Positions 12,629 through 21,643 of a DNA stretch of 64,000 bases are shown piece after piece; the first letter of the stretch is position 1; every line of letters starts with the position of its first letter. A program made the translations under genes and the position numbers. The notes beneath the pieces are model-generated. The model did no database searches, was not told the DNA's origin, and worked only from the letters and a program-made list of their open reading frames with translations. This DNA comes from Fennellomyces sp. T-0311 (Eukaryota > Mucoromycota > Mucoromycetes > Mucorales > Lichtheimiaceae). Where the stretch lies: positions 248,001 to 312,000 of the forward strand of contig JALLLT010000006.1 of the NCBI GenBank assembly GCA_025266875.1, written 5' to 3'.

Positions 12629-13484
12629 TTGTGGGGATATCTGTTTGAGAATTGCTGCATATGTGTTAGTTCTAGGAAGAAAAACAAATTAAAGAGCAGA
12701 AAAGGTGCACGTCGCAGCATGGTTATTTCGGTACCTGTTTGGTGTCTGTCAAATATAAGGCGCGTCCTTTTTGTACGAGGGCTCAATTAATTGATAATAT
12801 TGGGGCAGTCGAGTAAAAAATTGGCTCGTTTTTATGCTTGTGTTGTTATCGATGGCTGGTTGACAATAGAAAGATCGTGTCTAATGGTCAACCGTATGGC
12901 TTGGTTGAAGTAATGAGCGACGCGACACGTAGTACTCGTGTTTTCCCCAAGCAGATAAACGTGAGCGGGGATTGAAGTTGTACCGACACGACAATGATAG
13001 TGCGCTCGAAGCAAAGCACTTGCTAGACACACTACCTTTTTGATGTTCAATCTATACTATCCCTTCTTTGTGGGATGGGGACCGATATTGATAGTAAGGG
13101 TTGGGCAGAATCTGCTTTATGAAATTGGGACATACTGGCCCATATGTCCTATCATCAGGCTCATCAGCGTGCTTTGGTGTTGTTACGTAGGGCTGCATAG
13201 CCAAAATGGCTCATTGAAGACCGCATAATTCTCATATATCACTAAGCATCAGCAATATTCTACTAACATCTATTAACATCTGAGACCATCTTCTAGATAT
13301 GCCGCTTTTGATCAACAATGTAGGTACGCGTAAGAGCCTGAGTGTAAAGCCAAAAGGAAAGCTCATCAGTGGCATGGTTCGCAATAGGATACAAGACATT
13401 CTCGTCCATTTTTGTCGAATAAAGTTTAATTCCAAAAGTCAAAGCGGCGAGTGGCACTCATATGTCACATGACACTGATGCGTC
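12629..13484. other. Intergenic between SANT/MPN gene and zinc-knuckle gene 1
   Basis: Divergent promoter interval. A minus-strand frame around 13260-13440 reads like protein (F-G-I-K-L-Y-S-T-K-M-D-E-N) but stops after about 45 codons and has no partner exon. It may be a gene relic. Nothing else was recognised. Confidence 0.4.
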
Positions 13485-13496
13485 TATATATAAATA
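13485..13496 (+). promoter_or_regulatory. TATA box of zinc-knuckle family gene 1
   Basis: TATATATAAATA lies about 55-65 bp upstream of the ATG at 13550. The spacing matches the TATA found before the decayed family copy and before the four lipase genes. Confidence 0.6.
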
Positions 13497-13549
13497 TGTT
13501 GATAAATTTTCAAACGTTGCCTTCTTCCAGGCTTTCAAACTCACCAAAA

Positions 13550-14353
13550 ATGGTCGGTATTGCAGTAATAACGGACACAATCAGTACAGCCGAGTTTGCG
13601 AAATGGCGTATTGTACCCAACAGCGAGACGCTCTTATTCAACTTTAGCGACATATTTCATTCGGAAGACGATGCTATCGAGCTTATTGTACGATATTACG
13701 GCAGGGATATAATGGGAGTTCGACGACTTGTGAGCAGACACATTACGAACAAAAACTGGATTATTATCGAAACCTGTTTTGTGACAGACAAAGTGCGTCT
13801 TTTAGCACTTAAAAACGGTGTTATGACAGATGACGGAATCAAGATACTTCCGGTTACGACATGCAATCAAGCGCCAAAGTACACACTATTGACCTTCTCG
13901 GGAATGGCTTTGTTTCCAACACATGATCAAATCAAATCTAGCCTACAGAAATGGTCAGCATCAGTCATTAATAATGCCAAGACTCATTGTGATACCCAGT
14001 ACAACCCAAAGCGGCCACTCAACGTTTCAATCGATAACATCGAGTTTGTGTGGATGCAGGTTGACCATCGAGGCTTTTACAACGGCAAAGGTGGTGTCGT
14101 CATACGTGGTTATGATCATCGGTTTACTACTACAATTACTGGCTCGGAATGGGCTTTTCCAGAGGCTTACGATTATCCGAACGTAATGATTTCGATAACG
14201 GGAGGTCAAATGTTTTGCATCAATTGTCACACGGTGGACGATCACGAAACCTCGGATTGCACTGTTCATCCGAAAAAATACACACCATGCATAAAGGAGG
14301 AAGCAGGTGCGTATCAAAATTACGCGCTACCTTACAAACTAGATAGTGAATGA
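13550..14353 (+). CDS. Zinc-knuckle family protein, copy 1 (unrecognised family)
   Basis: Intronless frame of 267 aa. The start at 13550 is chosen because it follows a TATA box, has A at -3 and G at +4 (caaaaATGG), and aligns with the beginnings of copies 2 and 3. I do not recognise the family. Landmarks shared with the paralogs are W-R-I-V-P-N-S-E-T-L-L-F-N-F (about residues 18-31), a W-I-I-I-E-T-C-F strand (about 68-75), a T-T-C block, a second strand-rich half with W-M-Q-V-D-x-R-G-F-Y-N-G, W-A-F-P-E and Y-P, and a C-terminal CX2CX5HX4C knuckle (C-I-N-C ... H-E-T-S-D-C). The strand/helix rhythm suggests two RRM-like folds followed by a nucleic-acid-binding knuckle, like LINE ORF1/Gag-type proteins, but this is inference. 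It has a shorter C-terminal tail than copy 2. Confidence 0.75.
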   Translation: MVGIAVITDTISTAEFAKWRIVPNSETLLFNFSDIFHSEDDAIELIVRYYGRDIMGVRRLVSRHITNKNWIIIETCFVTDKVRLLALKNGVMTDDGIKILPVTTCNQAPKYTLLTFSGMALFPTHDQIKSSLQKWSASVINNAKTHCDTQYNPKRPLNVSIDNIEFVWMQVDHRGFYNGKGGVVIRGYDHRFTTTITGSEWAFPEAYDYPNVMISITGGQMFCINCHTVDDHETSDCTVHPKKYTPCIKEEAGAYQNYALPYKLDSE

Positions 14354-15261
14354 CTTTATTTCGTCTTGCCGAGAATCTACTTTTATTTGTTAGTACTACT
14401 TTATAAAACTATTAGGTATATACAACCCCACCATAAAACAAAAAAAAGAAGCTTCCAATGAGCACCAACGAATAAGGAAGAAACAAGCCAAAATTCCATG
14501 AAAGGAAAGAACTATGATCGTGCAACCGGGATGACATTCTTTTGAAACTAAGCCTACGTGGTCTTGCTATCATCACCAGATATTTAATGTGTCCGTGGAA
14601 GCCAAGACTGCGCTAATTTACCGTCTGCGTTTAATTCACGCGATCTTCATAAGGAGCTGTGGAAACACGGTCAGTCAAATGTAACACAGATAACTTGCTG
14701 CAAATTGTGAAATATATGCTTAATGCGTTGTGTGTACTTTGTGATTTTCCGATAACACGCACGTAGAGTCATAGTTGTAATATTTTTCATCGCGTTTGAG
14801 TTAGTAGTTCCATCTGCTACAGCGCATGTTTGCAATTTACGTATGTCTACGATATATAATATATTGAGCATATATATTCAAGTGTTTGATAATGATACGC
14901 TGTGCCATGCATTTGTATGATCGTCAGAGCTCTTCCAAGTACAGATACATCCGTTGGTCACTGGTTATATAAAAGATTGCTGTGTATGTAATCGTGGCAT
15001 CTTGCTTCTCCCGATTGGATACAAGGACTTGGGTGTCAAGCAGGGGATCCGCTTTCGCGCTATACGCATCTTATAACATCACTGTCGGCAGCCAGAGGAT
15101 ACTAAAATCGGTAGCCTGATCAATCAGCTAACACTCTTGCAAGCGAATGAACGATCTCACCAAGGCAGTTGAATACGCAATTATTTTATTTGTAAGCGAA
15201 AGGTGAGGTTATTGTACCAAGTGTTACTGTGTTTCTCCTCAACAGTGAATAATGTGTACTT
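14354..15261. other. Intergenic, no gene seen
   Basis: About 900 bp separating convergent 3' ends of zinc-knuckle gene 1 and the F-box/LRR gene. Only short, low-bias frames. Confidence 0.5.
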
Positions 15262-17059
15262 TCAAAATCTTGTTTGCCGGACCAGTTTACATTCTTGTAC
15301 GTGTACTCTCCTCTTTCTTCCATTGTTAGAGGAGTTGGCGACGAACAGTTCCAGTCCAGATTCGGTGATTTTGAAACACCACTTTACGACGAGTAGAGTT
15401 AGACTTTCAATATGGGATAATCGCTCGAGGATGGTATCATTCAACGCAGGAAAGTACAGCAATTTTAAAGTCGCAAGACATCTCTCTTTAGTATTTAGTT
15501 TGTCCGTGAATGAGAGTAAGCCTTCAAGACTTATATTGTCATTCCACACTTGAGAAAGCGTTAGTTCCTTCAAACATGGGATATCGCACAAGTCCAGTAA
15601 TAACGCGTCCGTAAGAAAAACACCGTGCAGATCCAAAATTTCCAGCTGGGAACTTGAAAGTATGCTGGCGTTGGTCCACATGTCTTCTTCCTGGAGACGA
15701 GAATACCATCGCTCAAAGCGGCGGTTCAACTTGAGATAGCGAAGGTGCTTCAACGTGCTGGCAATTTCGCATAGGGTGTCCATGAGCAGATCTTCCTTGA
15801 ACAAGTATAGATCCAGACTTTCAAGATTCTCGCAACCTGTGAGAAACGAAACCCAATCATCGGAGACCATTTTCAAACTACCGATTTCGAGAGTTTTCAA
15901 TCGCGGAAGACGTATATGAGATATCCGAGTGTGCGGCCTAGGAGCCATAGTTGTTCCCCAAAAGCCAAGCACCAGGTACTCCATTTCGTACTGCGACCTT
16001 TTGATTATGGTGATTGCGTGGTCGATGTGATTTAAACTCCCAATGAAATGAAACGCCCGAAGCGAGTCAACGTCTTTTGCAAAAGAAACGTTGCTCCAAT
16101 CATCCGGCGTCAGTTTACTGTCTTGGATGCAAGAGTCTCGAGAATCATTCCACGATAGATGGGTCAAATGGGCACATGATTGCATAATCATGTCAAAATT
16201 GTCAGGTGGGAATACGGGATCGATACCGATGGTTGACAAGCGCAGGATCCTTAGCATTGGACAGCGACGGAGAACAGACACGATACCATGGTCAAAGTTG
16301 AGACAGGCGTCTAAATGCAGATATACAAGTTGGTGAGACCACGAGCTGTCGATATCATCGCTCTTGTCGAGTTTGGAAATATCAGAATGCAACTGATAGT
16401 TGAACACCAACGTCAAATGCGTCAGATTCGGAAAATTGCGTAGCACGGTGGTTGCTGGCAAATAAGACAAATGGTCAATGATCGAAAGCTTCCTTAATGA
16501 GTTATTGAACTGTCCGATTGTTGAGAGAAACCTGCCGTTATCCTCGATACACTGAGTGACGTCTTCCACATCCCCTTTTATGATCTCTAAGGAGGTCCGA
16601 GTTTACTGCCAGGGAAAAACATACACCCGTCTAAAGTAACTTACCCAGTGAAGTGATTTCACAGTTGAGGTCTTTGAGCCTGTTTAGAACGCTGAACATA
16701 TCTACTTCATCGATATACACATGCTTTGTGTGTTGACCAAGACAACGTATTAAGCATTTATTGGTCTTGCTCCACGCTGTTGGCGAGATAGTTATTTCCT
16801 TCCATAGGTCTGTCGCGTACAGCGGCATCTCGGAATACCAATGGCGACATGTTTGCATGCAATGAACATAATCGCTTTGATTGATGTAAGAGTAGATTTG
16901 TAAAACAATGTCAGGCGGTAATAAAGTTGGGAATCTGTTCATGGCGATTGGGTAAAAGTAACTTGGCGGAGGTTGCTTGTCGCCTGCGCGACTAAAGGTC
17001 CAAGGAATTTGAAAGACAAGTGCATCCATACTAGGCAGAAGCAAATTCAACAGCACCAT
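15262..17059 (-). CDS. F-box / leucine-rich-repeat protein (2 exons)
   Basis: Likely substrate-recognition subunit of an SCF ubiquitin ligase. Exon 1 is 17059-16645 and exon 2 is 16586-15262, joined in phase 1 (intron GTAAGTT...CTCCTTAG), giving about 579 aa. The F-box is near residues 40-85: F-P-T-L-L-P-P-D-I-V-L-Q-I-Y-S-Y, then C-R-H-W-Y-S and L-W-K-E-I. The rest is a series of irregular leucine-rich repeats of about 25-30 residues, for example L-R-K-L-S-I, L-T-H-L-T-L-V, L-R-I-L-R-L-S, L-E-S-L-D-L-Y-L, L-R-Y-L-K-L-N and L-E-I-L-D-L-H. The target is unknown. Start uncertain: M-V-L-L at 17059 has a good context, but Met at 17029 and at 16942 (directly before the F-box) are possible. Large F-box/LRR families are common in Mucorales-type genomes, and a decayed relative lies at 41.4-43.3 kb. 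Confidence 0.87.
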
Positions 17060-17973
17060 TTCGTCCGTAGTCTAACAGACCCTATCAATTGCGATGGGTG
17101 TATCCATGAGTCTCAAGCTTTACTATTATTTTTTTGTTTACGTTCTTGTCAGCGGATGATAAACAAGTTCCTATTTTTCTGCAAAATACTAGTGCAGTAG
17201 TAGATCATACAAGTTATCGTCGCCTGTGAGACTGTAACGATGCCGTTATTATCAACATCCATCTCAATTGCAGACATTACAAGGTCTTTGAGCCTAATCT
17301 TTCCATAGCCCCTGCCATATAAACCCATACCCGACTCTGAATTTTTCACGGATTGGGTTTATACTAGTTCAACTTCTTACTATTTGGTTCGGAGCAAGCG
17401 TGAACCGCCGATCTTTGATCATGTTTAATCGGGCCACATTACTCAAGCACCAGAGATCAAAGACTGTTATCAACTGGGTACTGCAGCTGAGCCATTCCCC
17501 CCCCCCAAAAAAAAAACATGGAACGACCGACACGACAATGTATGAACATGATAAGTATTCAAAGAAGAATACTGGAATTTTTTAATATGAAACCTATATA
17601 TAAATATCGGCAAGAGACCAACAAATGCCAACAAACCAACTGTGATGCTGGACATCGTGTTTTTGTTTCCCTCAGTAACTTGCTTCTCACATTTCCCGTT
17701 GGCTTCTGCTATGAGATACATATACATATATGGTTAACTTCATTGAACTACGTGCGTACAACTTCTTGTACAAGTTTCTACTTACGTAGTTGACATTGAT
17801 CCACAAAACATGCTTGGGCGTTCGATGATCGTTCTTGGACTTATGGTCACGCTCCTTGATTCAGGACAGTACCTCTGCCCGGAATTCGTAAGATCGGTTC
17901 TGATCGGTTGATTCACCCGAGTTCCGAGTGTATATAATGACAAACTGTTGCTGGTAATATACTCCTAAAAAGC
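17060..17973. other. Intergenic, homopolymer C/A run
   Basis: Divergent promoter interval between the F-box/LRR gene and the decayed zinc-knuckle copy. Contains a poly-C then poly-A run near 17497-17517. Short frames here are not convincing. Confidence 0.45.
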
Positions 17974-17980
17974 TATATAA
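17974..17980 (+). promoter_or_regulatory. TATA box retained by the decayed zinc-knuckle copy
   Basis: TATATAA lies 59 bp before the ATG at 18033, the same spacing as in intact copy 1. The promoter architecture has outlived the reading frame. Confidence 0.5.
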
Positions 17981-18032
17981 ACAAGATACCGCAGAGTGTA
18001 TACTCTCAACCTCTTTTTCAACGTTATCCATC

Positions 18033-19419
18033 ATGCCAACTTGCACCGTACTCCAAGATGATATCGACAACCAGAACTCCCTGAATGGCGAATTGTTCCT
18101 TACAATAGAACGATCATGTCCGACTTTGAAAATACGGTAATATCGGAGAACGAAGCTATTGCCCATATCGTCAGTTGTTATGAAAAGGAGAATATTACAT
18201 GTGCGCGGCGCCACTTTAGCAGCTGCATTCCAAACAAGTCCTGGATCACTATTGAAGTCTGCTTTGCGGATGAAGGGACTCGCTCGCAATCACTCAAGAA
18301 GCCCATTTTGGTGTACAAAGGGACCAAGATACCACCGCTGATAAACATACAGTCGGATCCCAAAATATACATATCTGAACATTGAAAACGCATGCCTTTT
18401 TCCTACACATCGGGAAATCCGGTCCTTCCTTCGATCCAAGGCTAAATCATACATTACAGGTAGTGGCGAATTTTCTCAGGCCAAGCAACATTCAAGCCAA
18501 GTTTGAGCAATCCAGTCATAAAACGATACCCGGATGATGATTCATTGGCTATCTGGATGTTTACCCATTCTTATGGGTTCTTCAAAGGAAACGGTGGTGC
18601 GATTTTTACTGGAAATTGTAGAGCTGATTGCCAGAAGCGGAAGAGTCTCAGAGGATTCTCTAACGACGGCTATCCCGAGCTGACCATTACTCCAATACCA
18701 ATTTTCGTGTACTGTGCTACGTGTCAGGCTCTCAACAGCCATGAAACTACTGACTGCATAGCGACAGACAACACCGGCAACAATGCCGAGTGTGAGGAGA
18801 CTGAGGTTTGTACAACGGATACAAACTTGCTTACAAACATGGATCGGCTAATTACTGATCTACTTCTACATCTGTGCCAGACCAACGACGACGGGAAAGA
18901 GCCAGATGAAGAACCCCTCGAGGAAACAGAAAATTCAGAAATCGAGGACGGTGAAAGCAAGGATGAAGAGGACGTTAAAAAGAGACAAGGGAGGATGACA
19001 CGGAAGGCAATAGCTCTTTTACCTTTGCGGGTCATCAAGACCTTCCGTTAAAAACACACACGGGACGAGTCCAGAAACGCACCAGCCCAGACAGTCAGCT
19101 ACAAAAGCCTGTTAAAAATGACACTGCGACCCTCAAACTACAAGAATATCCTATCCCTACAAACTCAGTGAAATCTGGATATGTCCCTCCTGGACTTAGA
19201 AAGTACAGAGATGGTCAATATACGTGGCGCATGCGCTCCAGAATAAAGCACTACGATTATACATGGTACATTATGGTCAAACTGCCCCAATGTCATCCGT
19301 TAGATTATATTTATCGATGTGCTTTCTATGTGACGGCTGGGCTTATTTCGCTTGTGTACGTATGGAAGGAACTTTTTTTATTTAAGCAGTACTACTTTGT
19401 TAGATCAGCTGTGGAATAG
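18033..19419 (+). pseudogene. Decayed copy of the zinc-knuckle family
   Basis: Same family as the genes at 13550, 19392 and 20475, but broken in several places. ATG 18033 opens a short frame. The family block E-W-R-I-V-P-Y is then found one frame over, without the T-L-L-F-N-F portion, continuing S-E-N-E-A-I-A-H-I-V and W-I-T-I-E-V-C-F until a stop at 18383-18385. A second frame from 18503 carries the W-M-F-T-H-S-Y-G-F-F-K-G equivalent of the second half and a perfect CX2CX5HX4C knuckle (C-A-T-C ... H-E-T-T-D-C), then an acidic Glu/Asp-rich tail ending 19051. A third frame continues from about 18972 to 19419 and includes G-Y-V-P-P-G-L-R-K. At least two frame breaks are needed. The 3' end overlaps the convergent copy 2 by about 28 bp. 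Introns cannot be excluded but would not explain the early break. Confidence 0.7.
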
Positions 19420-20345
19420 ACACAGCAGTAGTCTTCCTCTTCCTCTTCCTCTTGATGTTTTTCATCCTGTAGCTGTGTCTCTGTTTTCACGCTTTTGCTT
19501 GGCTCTTCATCTAGCTGCTTGTCTTGGTTCTTTTGGTCAACGTGGGTGCGGTCGTCGTCGTCGTCGTCTAATTGATTAACACTCTTTTTAGCGCATGCTG
19601 ATGAATCACAGGTTCTAATATTACCATTTTTTATCGACGAGTCATTGGCTCTTGCCTTGATGGCATCGCAGTCGTTTGTGGTATGGAGATCGGTGGTCTT
19701 GCACTTTATGCAATACATGTAGCATTGTTTCACAAGAGTGCGGACCTTTGGATAGTCAGCTGCAGCATCAGGAAAGAACCAAACGAAATTGTTATATGCT
19801 TCGGCAAACTTCTTGTCAACACCGTCAATGATGGCAACGCAATCACCGCGATAAAAGCCTCTCGAATCCACCTCCATCCAAATATCCTTGATCTTCTTTT
19901 CGGAGATTGGGCTGGCACTCGCGGTGATGCGTTTGGTCTTTTTGGCATCGGTCAGGACATGCGAGGCCCACACCCGAATGTCAGACTGAATCCGCTCCTG
20001 GTCTTGGTACAGACACATGCCGCTAAAGTGGAGCACGGTGCACTTGGACTTTGCGGTGCAGGTTGTGACGGGGAAGATGGCCGCAGCAGGCACACCTTGG
20101 GTGATGGCTTGTGCTCGGGCTTCCTTTGACACAAAGCACACCTCAATCACAATCCAGTCCTTGATGGATTCGCTGCACAGACGGCGCATGCCCATGATAC
20201 TGTCTTTGGTGTAGCAGGCTACGATCAAGTCCATGGCATGGTCTTCTGACGCGACGGTGCGTTTGAAATTGAACAACAGGGTTTCATCATTGGGCACGAC
20301 TCGCCACTGGTCAAAGGCGGATGGCTGGTCAGGGGTGTTATCCAT
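19392..20345 (-). CDS. Zinc-knuckle family protein, copy 2
   Basis: Intronless, about 317 aa when started at M-D-N-T-P-D (20345), which aligns with copy 3. The upstream Met at 20417 would add a low-complexity Ser/Leu/Phe stretch translated from a GA-rich 5' tract and is unlikely. Conserved blocks are W-R-V-V-P-N-D-E-T-L-L-F-N-F, W-I-V-I-E-V-C-F, T-T-C, L-H-F-S-G-M-C-L, W-M-E-V-D-S-R-G-F-Y-R-G, W-F-F-P and the knuckle C-I-K-C ... H-T-T-N-D-C (CX2CX5HX4C). The C-terminal 90 residues are strongly acidic, with a D-run and an E-run encoded by trinucleotide-type repeats. No function is known to me. Nucleic-acid binding is inferred from the knuckle and RRM-like strand pattern. It stands head-to-tail with copy 3. 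Confidence 0.75.
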   Translation of the reverse strand: MDNTPDQPSAFDQWRVVPNDETLLFNFKRTVASEDHAMDLIVACYTKDSIMGMRRLCSESIKDWIVIEVCFVSKEARAQAITQGVPAAAIFPVTTCTAKSKCTVLHFSGMCLYQDQERIQSDIRVWASHVLTDAKKTKRITASASPISEKKIKDIWMEVDSRGFYRGDCVAIIDGVDKKFAEAYNNFVWFFPDAAADYPKVRTLVKQCYMYCIKCKTTDLHTTNDCDAIKARANDSSIKNGNIRTCDSSACAKKSVNQLDDDDDDRTHVDQKNQDKQLDEEPSKSVKTETQLQDEKHQEEEEEEDYCCVYSTADLTK

Positions 20346-20359
20346 TGCGTGACAAAAAG

Positions 20360-20390
20360 GAGAGAAAGAGAGAGAGAAAGAGAGAGAAAG
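20360..20390. repeat. GA-rich simple repeat in 5' leader of copy 2
   Basis: A run of GAGAGAAAG-type units just upstream of the ATG at 20345; on the coding strand it is a CT-rich pyrimidine leader. Confidence 0.7.
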
Positions 20391-20474
20391 TGATGGCCAT
20401 TTTTTTTTTTGCAACACAGTTTATGCAGTCTTTAGCAATCATTGGCACTACAGCATGAACGAAAATCATCTTCC

Positions 20475-21308
20475 TCAAACTTGTCTTCTGCTTGGTCTAG
20501 TAATAATAGCTTCTTGTGTTAACTTTTCAACCCTTCTGCTGATGCGTGGCACACACACAAACAGACCTCCAGCCTCGGTGGGCGTCGGACTCCACGCCTG
20601 CTCCTTGAGCGAGATCGAACTGCAATCGCGCGTGTAATGGTCGTCGGTGGAGTGGCAGTGGCTGCAGTGCATGTAGCACTTGCGCACCACCGCCCTCACG
20701 CTCGGATACCCCTCTGCGTTGGGAAAGAGCCACTCGGACCCGTCGCTCTCGTCGACAAATGCCTGGTCATACCCCTGAATGATCACTGTGCCGTCTCCTC
20801 TGTAGATGCCCGCGCCATCCACCTCCATCCAGACCTCTTTGATGCGTTCGGCGGCGAGCACGCTGTCCTCGTACTTGGTCAAAAAGTTATTGATAATGTC
20901 GCGCGCCCACAGATGAATGTTGGAGCGGATCTTATCTGCCGTTGAGAGCAGACACATTCCCTTTAAGGACATTGCCGTGCAGATCATGTTTTTGCTGCAA
21001 GTCGTCAGTGGGTCGATCGTCTCGTTGTTGAACGGCACGCCGCTTTTTAATGCCAGCGCGCGCGTCGTCGCTGTCTTGAAGCACACTTCGATCACGACCC
21101 AGTGCCTCGCCACCAGGCTCTCGCTCCTCAACTGTCGGATGGCCATGATGCAGTCGTGGCCGTACCACTCGACAATAGCTGCGATGGCATGGTCTGGCGA
21201 GGACGTCAGGTCTCGAAAGTTGAATAGGAGAGTTTCGTCGTTGGGGACAATGCGCCATTCGTCGAAAGCAACCATGGTCGAGTGGCTCGCGATGGTTTTG
21301 TTGTCCAT
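20475..21308 (-). CDS. Zinc-knuckle family protein, copy 3
   Basis: Intronless, about 277 aa from M-D-N-K at 21308 (an in-frame Met lies 12 bp upstream at 21320 and another at 21275). Family blocks: F-D-E-W-R-I-V-P-N-D-E-T-L-L-F-N-F, H-W-V-V-I-E-V-C-F, T-T-C, L-K-G-M-C-L, I-K-E-V-W-M-E-V-D-G-A-G-I-Y-R-G-D-G, W-L-F-P-N-A and Y-P, and the knuckle C-S-H-C ... H-Y-T-R-D-C. Its local base composition is more GC-rich than copies 1 and 4. It lacks the long acidic tail of copy 2. Divergent from Far11, with about 335 bp between the two start codons. Confidence 0.75.
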   Translation of the reverse strand: MDNKTIASHSTMVAFDEWRIVPNDETLLFNFRDLTSSPDHAIAAIVEWYGHDCIMAIRQLRSESLVARHWVVIEVCFKTATTRALALKSGVPFNNETIDPLTTCSKNMICTAMSLKGMCLLSTADKIRSNIHLWARDIINNFLTKYEDSVLAAERIKEVWMEVDGAGIYRGDGTVIIQGYDQAFVDESDGSEWLFPNAEGYPSVRAVVRKCYMHCSHCHSTDDHYTRDCSSISLKEQAWSPTPTEAGGLFVCVPRISRRVEKLTQEAIITRPSRRQV

Positions 21309-21481
21309 GGTGATATTCAACCGGAAAGAAAACGACGCTGTGCTGGACTTGCAGTGATAAATAACCTATTTCCCATGCCAGTATGCAAGCAGGATTATAT
21401 TCCATTGTCTGACTGAAATCACACCTGCCCAATGGCATCAAGGCGGAATATAGATAGCTGTCAAACCATACCTTTCAGCTG

Positions 21482-21505
21482 CTTCTTCTTCTTCTTCTTC
21501 TTCTT
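21482..21505. repeat. (CTT)8 microsatellite between copy 3 and Far11
   Basis: Eight uninterrupted CTT units in the shared divergent promoter interval. Confidence 0.9.
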
Positions 21506-21643
21506 GCCTTCTTCATACACACAAACCCTCCACTGCATCGCGTGCTTTTCGATTCACCTTGTCCAAAAAGAAAACAGGATTGGGAGCCGGTGCTTTGATT
21601 TGCCAATCAACGTACAAAACAACCTGCGCATTTTGACACAGCC

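Noticed and set aside
13232..13435. Minus-strand protein-like frame before zinc-knuckle copy 1
   Set aside because: Alternate frame reads protein-like for about 45 codons then stops; no family and no exon partner.
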